Source: Pseudomonadota bacterium
Lineage (GTDB): Bacteria; Pseudomonadota; Alphaproteobacteria; Reyranellales; Reyranellaceae
Direction: 5' to 3'
DNA length: 56,725 nt
Assembly: GCA_018240685.1 (NCBI GenBank)
Contig: JAFEFG010000017.1
Location: forward strand, 1-56,725
Positions 26,581 to 35,983 of the stretch are shown one piece after another. Within the stretch, counting starts at the first letter, position 1. Every line of letters begins with the position of its first letter. A program made the translations under genes and the position numbers. The notes beneath the pieces were generated by a model. The model did not search any database. It was given only the letters and a program-made list of their open reading frames with translations, and was not told the DNA's origin.

Positions 26581-27185
26581 CGCGCAGTCGGCCGACTCGA
26601 CACGCTCGCCCACCAGCGCGAGAGGTTCTTGTGATCTTCGGGGATCGCAAGCTTCAGCGCGCCGCGGGCGGTGAGCAAGGCGACCTGCGCGGTGATGTCG
26701 GCGATGTTGTAGCGGTCGACGCCGATGAACTCGCGGTCCTTCAGCTCGCCGTCGAGCCACCGCATGCGGTCCGCGAGCTGTGCCCGCCGGGCCTCGCCCC
26801 AGGCCGGAACCTGGGGACGGCGCCCCTTCCAGAACGGATTGGTATGCACGAAGACATCGATCACGGGCAGCAGGAGCTCGAGCTCCATGCGCCGGTTCCA
26901 CATCTCGACCAGGGCCCGCTCCAGTGTCGAGCGGCCGAACAGCGGCGGCTCCGGGATCATCTCCTCGAAGTAGCGGCAGATCGCCACCGACTCGGTGATC
27001 AACGTACCGTCGTCCAGCTCCAGCACGGGCAGCGTCCCGAGCGGGTTCTTCGCCAGGAAGGCCGGCGCCTTGTGGCCGGCTGTCTCCATGTCGAATTCCT
27101 CGATGGGAATGGAGACGCGCTTCTCGGCGAGGAAGATGCGCACGCGGCGCGGGTTTACGCCGTTCTTCAGGCTGTAGAGCTTCAT
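26574..27185 (-). CDS. Glutathione S-transferase family protein
   Basis: This 203-residue protein starts MKLYSLKNGVNPRRVRIFLAEK, the thioredoxin-fold N-domain with a possible catalytic residue in the SLKNGVNP loop. It has the glutathione-binding DGTLITESVAICRYFEE block (Glu-Ser) and an all-helical C-domain. The ATG at 27185 fits the fold; a longer upstream frame adds only basic residues. It conjugates glutathione or detoxifies electrophiles. It is monocistronic and diverges from the MaoC gene across 262 bp. Confidence 0.88.
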   Translation of the reverse strand: MKLYSLKNGVNPRRVRIFLAEKRVSIPIEEFDMETAGHKAPAFLAKNPLGTLPVLELDDGTLITESVAICRYFEEMIPEPPLFGRSTLERALVEMWNRRMELELLLPVIDVFVHTNPFWKGRRPQVPAWGEARRAQLADRMRWLDGELKDREFIGVDRYNIADITAQVALLTARGALKLAIPEDHKNLSRWWASVSSRPTARA

Positions 27186-27346
27186 GCGCGGACTATGGCG
27201 CCAGCCGCTCCCGGCGTCGAGCTTGCGCCGCCGCACCCCTTCGGAGGACGCAGCCGCCCGGGCGCTCGCTCCCGTCGCCCGGCATCTTGGCGACCAGACG
27301 CGTCCGGCGCTATGCAGGTCTCAGACTAGACACAATCGGCAGCACA

Positions 27347-27451
27347 ATGGTGGCGGCGATGACGCTCGATCGACTCCTGAAAGCCGTCGAGAGCCCCTCT
27401 CGCCTTCCCGGCGTGATCGCCGGCATCGCCCACAGGGAGCTCGTTCAGTGA
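27347..27451 (+). CDS. Possible 34-residue leader peptide before MaoC gene
   Basis: A short frame starting at ATG 27347 encodes a peptide ending ...IAGIAHRELVQ, and its TGA overlaps the GTG of the MaoC gene. The frame stays open upstream too, so this may be chance in GC-rich DNA. Support is the stop-start overlap only; no clear ribosome site or recognisable homology. The remainder of the 262-bp GST-MaoC gap shows nothing else. Confidence 0.2.
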   Translation: MVAAMTLDRLLKAVESPSRLPGVIAGIAHRELVQ

Positions 27452-27924
27452 CCGACCGCTATTTCGAGGACTTCCGCGCAGGCGAGCGTTTCGTAAGCGG
27501 CGGCATGACGATCACCGAGGCCGCCATCATCGACTTCGCGCGGCAGTGGGATCCGCAGCCCTTCCATATCGACGCCGAATTCTCCCGGAAGTGGGCGTTC
27601 GAAGGGCTGATCGCCTCGGGCCTCCACACCATGTGCGTGACCCTGCGCCTGTGGCTGGACCTCGGCGTCTTCCGAGCCTGCAGCCTCGGTTCTCCCGGCC
27701 TGGGAGAGACGCAGTTCCCTCGCCCGGTCCGGCCGGGCGACACGCTGCGCGTCGTCACCGACATCGTCGAGCTGAGGCCCTCATCCTCGAAGCCGGATCG
27801 CGGGATCGCCCGCATCCGGCAGGTGACCGCAAATCAGCATGGCGAGCATGTACTGGAACAGGAGACGACCGTCTTCCTGAAGCGCCGCCCTCTGACAGTG
27901 GCGAGCGTACGTTCGAAGCCCTAG
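27448..27924 (+). CDS. MaoC-family dehydratase
   Basis: This 158-residue single-hotdog MaoC protein has FARQWDPQPFHID, containing the hydratase-2 Asp and His, followed by the FEGLIASGLHT segment. Such proteins are (R)-specific enoyl-CoA hydratases. The start is a GTG at 27448, giving VTDRYFEDF; MaoC proteins often begin with a YFEDF-like motif. It ends tail to tail with the NUDIX gene, sharing the four bases CTAG as both stop codons. Substrate unknown. Confidence 0.85.
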   Translation: MTDRYFEDFRAGERFVSGGMTITEAAIIDFARQWDPQPFHIDAEFSRKWAFEGLIASGLHTMCVTLRLWLDLGVFRACSLGSPGLGETQFPRPVRPGDTLRVVTDIVELRPSSSKPDRGIARIRQVTANQHGEHVLEQETTVFLKRRPLTVASVRSKP

Positions 27925-28553
27925 CGCCAGGCGAAGACCGGCTGCTCGTAGTGGTCGACGCGCGTGTCCCGGCCGGCAAGTGCGACTTCCTTGAACTGAT
28001 AGAGGATCGCCGCCGTTGGCGCATTCACGGTGGCGACGGGCAGCGGCAGGCGGATGATCGGCCGGTCCGATTCCTCGATAGCGACAATCTCCGGCGAGTC
28101 CGGTCGGAAGAGCTCGGCACAACGGATGCGGTAGGCAGCCGCGACTTCGGCCGGGTTGGGCGCGATGTCGACCACGCCCCGCAGCCATACGACCACAGGC
28201 GCGATCAGATAGCCGGAGCGCGTCGGATAGTCGTCCAGCGTGCCTAGCACATCGTCGGCGCCCGCGAGGACTCCGAGTTCCTCGTGCAGTTCCCGCAGCG
28301 CCGTCTGCTCGATCGTCTCGCCGGGATCGACCCGCCCGCCCGGCAAGGCCCATTGGCCACCATGCGCGCGCAGCTTCGGTGTCCGCCGCGTCAGCAGGAA
28401 GGCGGGCTCGCCGGCCGGATCCCCGTCGACGATCGTGATCGCCACGGCGGCATGCCGCAGGCCGCCGGGATCGGCCCGGCGACGAACCTCGAAGCGTCCG
28501 AGATGCTCGACGATCTTGGCACGCAAGGCATCTTGGAAACGAAGTTCAGTCAC
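27921..28553 (-). CDS. NUDIX hydrolase, CoA-pyrophosphatase-like
   Basis: This 210-residue protein has a complete NUDIX box, GGRVDPGE...RELHEELGV. Just before it, LLTRRTPKLRAHGGQWALPGG resembles the coenzyme A pyrophosphatase (NudL/UPF0035) signature LLTxRS..LR.H.GQ..FPGG. The GTG start at 28553 overlaps the end of the methyltransferase gene. It may hydrolyse CoA or acyl-CoA to phosphopantetheine and 3',5'-ADP. It is the last gene of the group running from the glucan synthase. Confidence 0.8.
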   Translation of the reverse strand: MTELRFQDALRAKIVEHLGRFEVRRRADPGGLRHAAVAITIVDGDPAGEPAFLLTRRTPKLRAHGGQWALPGGRVDPGETIEQTALRELHEELGVLAGADDVLGTLDDYPTRSGYLIAPVVVWLRGVVDIAPNPAEVAAAYRIRCAELFRPDSPEIVAIEESDRPIIRLPLPVATVNAPTAAILYQFKEVALAGRDTRVDHYEQPVFAWR

Positions 28554-29154
28554 ATTTCGACGGCCGCGTAAAGGTCCAGACCACCGCCGGCGGCACGTTG
28601 CGCCAGATACGCCGGCTGCGGGTGCCGACAAGACCGAATTCGGCGCGCAGGATCTTCGGCACCGGAGGCGAAGGGCCGTAGGTGAATTGCACCAGCACCC
28701 CGCCTGGCGGCAGGAGTTGGAAAGCGCCCTCGACGATGCCCCGCACGACTTCGGCTGGCAGCGACAGCAGGGGCAGGCTCGACACCACCACCGCCACCTG
28801 TGCGATGCCGTTGGCTGCCAGCAGCTGCGGCAGGCGGGCAGCGTCGCCTTCTATGATCTTGGGGCCGGGAATGTGTCGGCGCAGGAAGGCGACCAGTTCG
28901 GGATCACGCTCGACCAGCGCCAGCCGGTCGACGGGAATGCCGGCGGCCAGCAAAGCCCGCGTCACCTCGCCCGTGCCGGCCCCCAGCTCGAGCACATACC
29001 CTGCCTGCCCCGCCAAGGCTGCGGTCGTGTAGCGGGCCATCGCCTGGGTCAGCCACCGACCGCTCGGCATGACGGCCCCCACCGAAAGCGGCCGGCGAAG
29101 CCAGCGCTTCAGGAACAGGGCGGTGCCTGCGTGAGCGGCGTTGGGCATGGCCAA
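28546..29154 (-). CDS. PmtA-like phospholipid N-methyltransferase
   Basis: This 202-residue SAM-dependent methyltransferase has motif I LELGAGTGEVTRALL, the acidic VERDPEL end of strand 2, and IIEGDA. The N-terminal FLKRWLRRPLSVGAVMPSGRWL block is typical of short bacterial PmtA-like and rRNA-dimethylase-related enzymes. PmtA methylates phosphatidylethanolamine towards phosphatidylcholine. It lies 49 bp after the glucan synthase stop and overlaps the NUDIX gene. Substrate assignment needs care, since related proteins act on other targets. Confidence 0.75.
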   Translation of the reverse strand: MAMPNAAHAGTALFLKRWLRRPLSVGAVMPSGRWLTQAMARYTTAALAGQAGYVLELGAGTGEVTRALLAAGIPVDRLALVERDPELVAFLRRHIPGPKIIEGDAARLPQLLAANGIAQVAVVVSSLPLLSLPAEVVRGIVEGAFQLLPPGGVLVQFTYGPSPPVPKILRAEFGLVGTRSRRIWRNVPPAVVWTFTRPSKCD

Positions 29155-29203
29155 CGTCTAACAGACGGCGGTTGCAAGTCGACAGGGAAAAGCGGATGCG
29201 GCG

Positions 29204-32002
29204 CTACTGTGCCGGCTGCATCGCAGGCCCCGACGCGCTGGGCGCCGTGGCCGGTGCGGGCTCGAAGGCCGTCTGCGCATGGCGCATCTGTTCCAGCGCA
29301 TTGACCAGGGACACCAAGACCGCTGCCGCAAAAGGCAGGGACTGGACAGCCATGAAGAGAGACCACAGCCGCGCTTCAGGATCGAGCACGCCGCTGGTGT
29401 TCCACAGCACGACGGCCGCCAGCCAGAGCAAGACCACCAGCAAGGCCTCGCCCCGCGCCATCCCGAGCGCCATCCCGAGCGTGGCGCGCTCGTCCATCTT
29501 GGGCGTACGCATGAACGGCAGACGGCTGGTCATCAGACCGTAGATCACGGCGCGGCCCACCGTGTAGGTGAGCGCAAGACCGGCCAGCGACGCACCCAGG
29601 CTCTGGCGGAAGGTGCACTTCACTCGGTCTGCATAGAGGCCGAATGAATAGACCAGCTTGAAGACGAAGATGCCGATCGTCGGGATAATGAACTCCGCCG
29701 GCGGCAGGCCCACCGGCTTGAGGCCGAACAGCGGCGGCACGAGGACGGCCAGCGCCCAGACCAGTCCCGCCCAGGTGAAGACAAGATTGAGCGCATCGGC
29801 GAACCAAGGCAGCCAGCCGGCGACGAAGTGGTACTTCTGCCAGAAAGTGAGCTTGGTACTGCTCCCCATCATCTTGACGGCGTGCGCCTTCATGATCTGC
29901 ATGGCGCCATAGGCCCAGCGGAAACGCTGCTTCTTGTAGCCGGCGAAGTGGTCGGGCGTGAGGCCGTGGCCGAAGCGCTCGCGGCTGTACATGGCGCCGT
30001 AGCCTTTCTCCATCAGCCGCAGGCCGAGCTCGGTATCCTCGGTGATACACCAGGTCGCCCAGCCGCCCATCTCCTCCATGCGGTCGCGGCGCACCAGTGT
30101 CATGGTGCCGTGCTGGATGATGGCGTCGTACTCGTTGCGCAGGCACATGCCGATGTCGAAGAAGCCGGCATATTCCCAGTTCAGCATCTCCTTGAACCGG
30201 TCGTCGCGCCAGTCGCGATGGTCCTGCGGCGCCTGGACGTAGCTCACCTTCGGGTCGTCGAAATACGGCACGACCGCCTTGAGCCAGTCCGGCCGCACCA
30301 TGTAGTCGCTGTCGATGACGCCGATGACCTTGGCGTCGGGCGCGGTCTGGCTCAGCACGTAGTTCAGCGCGCCGGCCTTGAAGCCCTTCATCACGTCAAA
30401 ATGGAAGAAGCGGAAGCGTTCGCCGAGCTGGGCACAGTAGTCCTGCACCGGTCGCCACACCGCCGGATCCTTGGTGTTGTTGTCGATGACGATGACTTCG
30501 AAATCCGGATAGTCGAGGGCAGCCAGGGAATCGAGGGTCTGCATCACCATCGCCGGCGGTTCGTTGCAGATGGCGAGGTGCAGCGACACTTTCGGCCACA
30601 CGCGATCGGCCGGCTGGCGGGTGATCATCTCGGCCGCCGGCAGCGCCTCTCGTACCCAGCGTCGCCGCCAGATCGTCTCGACGAACTCGAGTGCCTGCAC
30701 GAGCGCCATGGCGAGGCTGATGATCAGGAAGAACGCGAGCACGGCCCAGCCGACCATTTCGCCGGTGACCATATAGGTGCCCGCCGCGACGGAAGCGCCG
30801 TAGGCGACGGCGCTGGTCGAAAGCGCGACAAGCCCGCAGAAGACGAACTGGCCGACGACGCCGAGATCACGCCACTTCCACAGGAACAGCAGCATCACCG
30901 GCAAGGCGGCGGCGAGCGACCAGCCGGCATAAACCCACCACTGCGGAAAGGTCTCGATCGGGCCGCTCCAAGCGAACTTCGGCTGGCGGTCGGCATTCCA
31001 CAGCCCCCAATAGCCGCCCGCCTTGCCTTCAAGGTCGTACGACTTCCAGGGCTGGTCGATCGCCTCGACGACGAAATAGTCGATATTTTGCGACTTCAGC
31101 CACGCCACCATGTTCCGGATGTTCTTGGCCTGCTCGGCGGGCGTCGCCCGTTTCACGTAGCCCGTCGCAGGGCTGCGCCGCTCCGCACCGTTGGACGGCC
31201 AGCCGACTTCGGTGACGATGATGTTCTTGTTCGGATAGGCACGCCGGAGCTGGCCGATCTTGTCCTTGAGGTATTCGAGCGGCGTCTCGCTGGACTGCTC
31301 ATCCCAGTAGGGAAGGATATGGACCGCCAGGAAGTCGACTTCCTTGGCAAGCTCGGGATAGCGCAGCCAGACATGCCACGGCTCGGCCGTGCTGACCGGA
31401 ACCTTGACGTTGCGCTTCACGTTACGAATCTCGCGGATGAGCTGCGCCGGGCTTACCGCGGTGTTCTCGCGCTCGTCCTTCTGCGCGTCCCAGCGCAGGA
31501 TGTTCTCGTTGCCGACCAGAACACGCTCGATGTTCGGGTTCTGGTTGGCCATCCGGATCAATGCGCGGGTTTCCTCGGCGTTGACGTCGGCGGCGTCGCG
31601 GCCGAATTGCTGCTTGGCCTCCACAGGGCTGTAGATCCAGGCACCGGGCACCAGTTTCAGGCCGTATCGTGCCGCGATCTCCGGCATGTAGTCGCCGCCG
31701 TCCGACGTGCGATAGGTACGGACGTAATCGACATGCCCCGCCAGGGTGGCGAAGTCGCGCTCTATCTGCTCCTTGCGGGGCTTCACCGGCGCAGGCGGCT
31801 CCTCGGTGAAGGCCGTGCGCAGGAAGCTCAGAATGCCGCTCGACTTGGCCGACAGCGGATCCTGATCCTTGGCCCACGGCGCGTAGGTGACGCCATGAAG
31901 CGGACCTTCAACCTTGGCCGCATCGACCTGGCGATCGAGAAGGCGCCATCCCGCGATCGTGGCCGCGGCCGTAACAAGCAGAACCACCCCGAGACGAAAC
32001 AT
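29204..32002 (-). CDS. GH17-GT2 beta-glucan synthase
   Basis: This 932-residue protein starts at ATG 32002 with a membrane anchor. A GH17 (beta-1,3-glucanase-type) domain follows at roughly 35-370, with VLVGNENILR for the acid/base Glu and VTEVGWPSNG for the nucleophile. Next come membrane helices near 380-470, then a processive GT2 domain with IGVIDSDYM, ITEDTELGLRL and the QRFRW motif. More helices and an A/P-rich tail end it. The layout matches NdvB/NdvC-like proteins that build periplasmic cyclic beta-(1,3),(1,6)-glucans. The PmtA-like gene follows by 49 bp, an envelope-related pairing. Confidence 0.85.
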   Translation of the reverse strand: MFRLGVVLLVTAAATIAGWRLLDRQVDAAKVEGPLHGVTYAPWAKDQDPLSAKSSGILSFLRTAFTEEPPAPVKPRKEQIERDFATLAGHVDYVRTYRTSDGGDYMPEIAARYGLKLVPGAWIYSPVEAKQQFGRDAADVNAEETRALIRMANQNPNIERVLVGNENILRWDAQKDERENTAVSPAQLIREIRNVKRNVKVPVSTAEPWHVWLRYPELAKEVDFLAVHILPYWDEQSSETPLEYLKDKIGQLRRAYPNKNIIVTEVGWPSNGAERRSPATGYVKRATPAEQAKNIRNMVAWLKSQNIDYFVVEAIDQPWKSYDLEGKAGGYWGLWNADRQPKFAWSGPIETFPQWWVYAGWSLAAALPVMLLFLWKWRDLGVVGQFVFCGLVALSTSAVAYGASVAAGTYMVTGEMVGWAVLAFFLIISLAMALVQALEFVETIWRRRWVREALPAAEMITRQPADRVWPKVSLHLAICNEPPAMVMQTLDSLAALDYPDFEVIVIDNNTKDPAVWRPVQDYCAQLGERFRFFHFDVMKGFKAGALNYVLSQTAPDAKVIGVIDSDYMVRPDWLKAVVPYFDDPKVSYVQAPQDHRDWRDDRFKEMLNWEYAGFFDIGMCLRNEYDAIIQHGTMTLVRRDRMEEMGGWATWCITEDTELGLRLMEKGYGAMYSRERFGHGLTPDHFAGYKKQRFRWAYGAMQIMKAHAVKMMGSSTKLTFWQKYHFVAGWLPWFADALNLVFTWAGLVWALAVLVPPLFGLKPVGLPPAEFIIPTIGIFVFKLVYSFGLYADRVKCTFRQSLGASLAGLALTYTVGRAVIYGLMTSRLPFMRTPKMDERATLGMALGMARGEALLVVLLWLAAVVLWNTSGVLDPEARLWSLFMAVQSLPFAAAVLVSLVNALEQMRHAQTAFEPAPATAPSASGPAMQPAQ

Positions 32003-32286
32003 GAAACGACGATCGCTCCGACAATCCGTCGACGAGGGCGAGGTTCGCGCTGGGGATCGCGGTCGCATGTCTCCTGCGGACGACAGTGTCGACGCAAGGA
32101 CCGTGCCGGATCGACTCCAAGCAACGAGCCGACAACCACGCGCTGCGGCGGACCTCTACGAGGTTTCCTTGCGCCAGATTTCCTCGTCTGCGACCCTTCG
32201 CAGGCGATAAGGCGACCGATGCGATCTATAGCCGTGCGCCCGGCAACGGTAAAGAGTCCGACGCCAATGATGGCCAAAATGTCAAA

Positions 32287-33270
32287 ATGCCGCCGCTTCC
32301 CATGACCAAAAGCGATCCTTCGGCCGCGCCGGCCAACGTCCCCGGCGACTTCCTCGCAACCTATCGCCCCGCCGATCACTATGCGTTCCTGCAGTCGGGG
32401 GCGACCCGGCTGCGCTATGCTTGGTGGAACGCCCCGGGTACGGCGCGCGGCACCGTCCTGATCCTGCCAGGCCGCGTCGAGTTCATCGAGAAATACGCCA
32501 CCGAGGTGGTTGGCGAACTCCTGTCGCGGGGCTTCATGGTGATTGCCCTGGACTGGCGCGGCCAGGGCCTTTCCGATCGCCCCCTGCCCGACCGGGAAAA
32601 GGGCCACATCGACCGCTTCGAGACCTACCTCACCGACCTGCATCTGTTCCTCGATACGGTCATGGGTCCCGGACTGCCGAGACCGTTTCTGGCCCTCTGC
32701 CATTCGATGGGCGGCCACCTTTTCCTGCGCAGCCTGGCGGTGAACGGCAGTGCGCCCTTTGCCGCCGGTATCGTCACGGCACCGATGATGGGGCTCAAGC
32801 ATCAGAAGCTGCTGCGCAATGTCCTGCGGATCACGCCGCCATTTCGCGCCCTCGACCGGCGATACCTCTATGGAACGGGGCACTTCGATCCGACCAAGTA
32901 TCCATTCGAGGGCAATGTCCTGACCCACGACGAGCGGCGGTTCGGCTTCACCGAACGATGGTTTACAGCCGATCGTCGGCTCGCTCTGGGCGGGCCGACG
33001 ATTGGCTGGTGCCGGCAGGCGCTTCGGTCGATCGCAGTGGCGCAGGCGCCGGGCGTGCTTGAACGCATCGACTTGCGCATCCTTCTGGTGAGCGCGGCGC
33101 AGGACGAACTGGTCGACCCGGCCAGCCACGGTCCGGTCGCCGCTCGCCTTCCCAAGGGCGAGCTTCTCACCGTGGCCGGTGCACGCCACGAGGTGATGAT
33201 GGAACGCGACGACATCCGCGTGCAATTCTGGAGCGCGTTCGACCGACTGGCGAAAGAGATTTTCGGATAG
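32287..33270 (+). CDS. Alpha/beta hydrolase, lysophospholipase-like
   Basis: This 327-residue hydrolase has the oxyanion region ILPGRVEFIEKY, the DWRGQGLSDR strand-loop, the nucleophile elbow CHSMGG, a late Asp in LVSAAQDELVDP, and the catalytic His in AGARHEVMME. This pattern is that of PldB-type lysophospholipases and monoglyceride lipases. The start is uncertain: ATG 32287 or 32302, since the frame is open far upstream. The 284-bp region to the divergent glucan synthase shows nothing definite beyond a small hairpin (TGCGA/TCGCA, 32189-32202). Confidence 0.85.
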   Translation: MPPLPMTKSDPSAAPANVPGDFLATYRPADHYAFLQSGATRLRYAWWNAPGTARGTVLILPGRVEFIEKYATEVVGELLSRGFMVIALDWRGQGLSDRPLPDREKGHIDRFETYLTDLHLFLDTVMGPGLPRPFLALCHSMGGHLFLRSLAVNGSAPFAAGIVTAPMMGLKHQKLLRNVLRITPPFRALDRRYLYGTGHFDPTKYPFEGNVLTHDERRFGFTERWFTADRRLALGGPTIGWCRQALRSIAVAQAPGVLERIDLRILLVSAAQDELVDPASHGPVAARLPKGELLTVAGARHEVMMERDDIRVQFWSAFDRLAKEIFG

Positions 33271-33381
33271 TCCATCTTGCCGCAGCGCCGGCACGACGTT
33301 CTCAACTATCAAATCCACCTGCATTTGCCATACTGCTCCCAGCCGATCGCGCGAAACAAAACGCTTGGGGGAGACATCGGA

Positions 33382-35088
33382 ATGAGTTTGCGCGTTCAGG
33401 CGCTGCTGAGTGCTGTCGTCCTGGTTGCTGGCGGAGTGCTCACTTCAAAGGCCCAGGCACAAGCGCAGGCTCCGGCAGCACAGGCAGAGACATCTACTTT
33501 CTCGCTCTGGCCGAAATGGGGCCCGTTCATCGACCTCCAGGGCATGGTCGGCACCCAGCGCGATATCGGCGAGGTGAGCCTGTTCGTGCCGATGTGGCAG
33601 GACGACCGCTCGATGCTGTTCGGCAACGCCATCTTCAAGGCCGACAACCAGAACAGCCGCGAAGGCAATTTCGGCCTGGGCTTCCGCAAGATGCTCGCCG
33701 ACGGATGGAACGCGGGCGTCTACGGCTTCTACGACGATCGTCTCAGCCCCAACGCCAACCTTTTCAACCAGCTCACGTTCGGCGTCGAGCTCCTGGGCAC
33801 CAACTTCGACTTCCGCGCCAACAGCTACTGGCCGGTCGGCAACACCGTGCAACCCGTGGGCTCCGCCACCACTGGGCCGACGACTGTGTCGATATCCGGC
33901 GCTTCGCTGCAGGTCTTCACGCCCGCCACGATGCAGACCCTCGAATATGCGCTGCGGGGCTTCGATGCCGAAGCGGGCGTGCGCATTCCCATCACGCCGG
34001 CCGAGAGCCCCTACAACCTGCGCTTCTACGCGGGTGGATATCGGTTCGACGATCCCACGGGGACAGCCACCGTCATCGCCGGCCCGCGGCTCAGGCTCGA
34101 GTTCACCGACTATTTCGTGCCGGGGCTTTGGAACGGTACCCGCTTCACCGTCGGCGGCGAATGGCAGACCGACCAGGTGCGCGGCAGCCAGTTCTTTGCC
34201 GGCCTCAGGCTGCGTATCCCGCTGCAAGGCGAGTCGCGCCGGGCGAACTTCACCATGCAGGAGCGGCGCATGACCGACGCCGTCGTCCGCGATGTCGACA
34301 TCGTCGCCAACACGCGGAACGTGGCCATTTCCCCGGCGATCACGGAGGCCGCAACGGCAACGACCAACGGCCAGACCATCACCGTTCTGACGGCCGCCAA
34401 TACGACAGGCGCGAACTTGCCGACGGCGGTCGCCAATGCCGGCGCCAACTCGACGGTGATCCTGTCGGGCAACTTCACCACCAACAGCAGCAATGCCGGC
34501 GTGGTGACGTTGAACAGCGGTCAGACCCTGATGGGCAGGGGCACGTTGAGCCTTCGCACCGCCTCGGGGCGCACCGTGACGGCGACGCTCTCGAACAGCG
34601 CCAGCATCACGGGCAACGTGGGCAGCAGCAACTGGACTGTGGTCACGGCGAACAACAGCACCGTGACCGGGCTGACAATCAACAACACGGACGCCACCGG
34701 CAACAACGCGCTCGGCATCAAGGCAAGCGGCGTAAGCGGCGTGACCATTTCGAACAACGTTATCAACGTCACCCAGACCGGAGGTGGAACGGCCCACGGC
34801 ATCGACGTGATCAGCGGCTCCAGCAATGTCATCGTGTCGAACAACAGCGTCACGTCTCAGAGCAACGGCGCCAACTCCGGGATCGGCATTCAGGTAAATG
34901 GCGCCGGCGCCACGCTCAACGGCAATACGTTGAGCGTCACCGCCCCTGGAACCGCAAAAGCCGTCGTCCTGTCCAACGCGACGATCGGAACGGGCTCAAC
35001 GGGGAACGTGAAGTCCGCGGGAAGCTGCAGCACCAGCGGCACCAACACGGGTACGGTCTTCTTCACCGACGGCACGACCTGTCCGTAG
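33382..35088 (+). CDS. Inverse autotransporter with beta-helix passenger
   Basis: This 568-residue protein begins with a Sec signal peptide of about 30 residues ending in an AQAQA-type stretch. Residues about 40-300 resemble the inverse-autotransporter (intimin/invasin-like) outer-membrane barrel, with GNAIFKADNQNSREGNFGLGFRKM and NAGVYGFYDDR repeats. From about 305 onward the protein is Asn/Thr/Ser/Gly-rich with spaced NNS, NNT and GVTISNN turns, typical of a right-handed beta-helix. Two cysteines near the end (549 and 567) could form a capping disulfide. Its surface role may be adhesion. Codon use in the second half is more AAC/ACC-rich because of composition. Confidence 0.75.
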   Translation: MSLRVQALLSAVVLVAGGVLTSKAQAQAQAPAAQAETSTFSLWPKWGPFIDLQGMVGTQRDIGEVSLFVPMWQDDRSMLFGNAIFKADNQNSREGNFGLGFRKMLADGWNAGVYGFYDDRLSPNANLFNQLTFGVELLGTNFDFRANSYWPVGNTVQPVGSATTGPTTVSISGASLQVFTPATMQTLEYALRGFDAEAGVRIPITPAESPYNLRFYAGGYRFDDPTGTATVIAGPRLRLEFTDYFVPGLWNGTRFTVGGEWQTDQVRGSQFFAGLRLRIPLQGESRRANFTMQERRMTDAVVRDVDIVANTRNVAISPAITEAATATTNGQTITVLTAANTTGANLPTAVANAGANSTVILSGNFTTNSSNAGVVTLNSGQTLMGRGTLSLRTASGRTVTATLSNSASITGNVGSSNWTVVTANNSTVTGLTINNTDATGNNALGIKASGVSGVTISNNVINVTQTGGGTAHGIDVISGSSNVIVSNNSVTSQSNGANSGIGIQVNGAGATLNGNTLSVTAPGTAKAVVLSNATIGTGSTGNVKSAGSCSTSGTNTGTVFFTDGTTCP

Positions 35089-35146
35089 ACTTGCCCACGG
35101 CACCCTATGGCCGCATCATGGCTGAAACGATGATGGGGAGGGACGC

Positions 35147-35983
35147 ATGTCCCAGGATTGGCTGAACGGCTCGGCCGACGAATTGGCCGCTCTTGTACCC
35201 GATGGCGCGAGGATTGCCGTGCCGCACGATGGGCTCGGCGTCGCGATGGAAACGACCCGTGCCCTCATCCGACGCGGCGTGCGGGACCTCCATCTCGTTT
35301 GCGTGCCGGTGAGCGGCCTGCAGGCCGACCTGCTGATCGGCGCAGGCTGCGTCCGCACGCTCGAGACCTCGGCCATCTCGTTCGGCGAATACGGCACCCC
35401 GCATCGTTTCCAGGCGGCCCTGAAGGCCGGCCGGATCCGGATGATGGACGCGACCTGTCCCGCCATCCACGCCGCGATCGAAGCCGGCCGCAAGAACATC
35501 CCGTTCATACCCTTGCGCGGCATCATCGGCAGCGACCTTCTCGTCCACCGGGCCGACTGGAAGGTGATCGACAATCCTTTCGCGGAAGGCCACGACCCCA
35601 TCGTGCTGCTGCCGGCAATCCGGCCGGACTTCGCCCTGATCCACGCGCCCTACGCCGACCGTGCCGGCAACATCTTCATCGGCCGCGAGCGCGACCTCGC
35701 CACCATGGCGCAGGCGGCCCTGCGAGGCGCGCTCGTCACCGTCGAGGAGGTCCGCGACGTCGACCTCCTGGCCAGCGAGGAGACGGCAGCGGGCACGCTT
35801 CCCGCACTCTACGTTGCAGGAGCCGCCGTCGCTGCACGCGGCGCCTGGCCGGTCGGCCTGCCCGGCCGGTACGAGGTCGACGAGGCGCACTTCCGCCGTT
35901 ATGGCGAACTCGCGCGCAGCGCCGACGGCTTTGCGCTTTATCTCGACGAATTCGTCCACCCGCGCCGGCAGGCTGCCGAATGA
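35147..35983 (+). CDS. CoA-transferase family subunit A
   Basis: This 278-residue protein resembles the alpha subunit of glutaconate-CoA-transferase-type enzymes and IpdA. Signatures include DLHLVCVPVSGLQADLLIGAGCV, SFGEYGTPHRF, and IPFIPLRGIIGSDL. In many relatives a Glu stands where this protein has DAT (Asp101). The ATG has a GGGGAGGGACGC site. Its TGA overlaps the start of subunit B (ATGA), so the two form a heterodimer. Function as a transferase or as an IpdAB-like ring-opening hydrolase is open. Confidence 0.82.
   Translation: MSQDWLNGSADELAALVPDGARIAVPHDGLGVAMETTRALIRRGVRDLHLVCVPVSGLQADLLIGAGCVRTLETSAISFGEYGTPHRFQAALKAGRIRMMDATCPAIHAAIEAGRKNIPFIPLRGIIGSDLLVHRADWKVIDNPFAEGHDPIVLLPAIRPDFALIHAPYADRAGNIFIGRERDLATMAQAALRGALVTVEEVRDVDLLASEETAAGTLPALYVAGAAVAARGAWPVGLPGRYEVDEAHFRRYGELARSADGFALYLDEFVHPRRQAAE

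Noticed and set aside
31914..32210. 98-codon plus-strand frame in the divergent region
   Set aside because: Mostly antisense to the glucan synthase start, no ribosome site, no similarity.
29828..32305. 825-codon open frame on the plus strand
   Set aside because: Antisense to the GH17-GT2 gene and of shadow composition.
34321..35088. Asn/Ser/Thr-rich repetitive stretch as a DNA repeat array or CRISPR
   Set aside because: No conserved DNA repeat unit or spacer pattern; the periodicity is at protein level and fits a beta-helix.
33516..35165. 549-codon frame overlapping the inverse autotransporter
   Set aside because: Same strand but out of frame, with Arg/Gln/His-rich text and no signal or domain.
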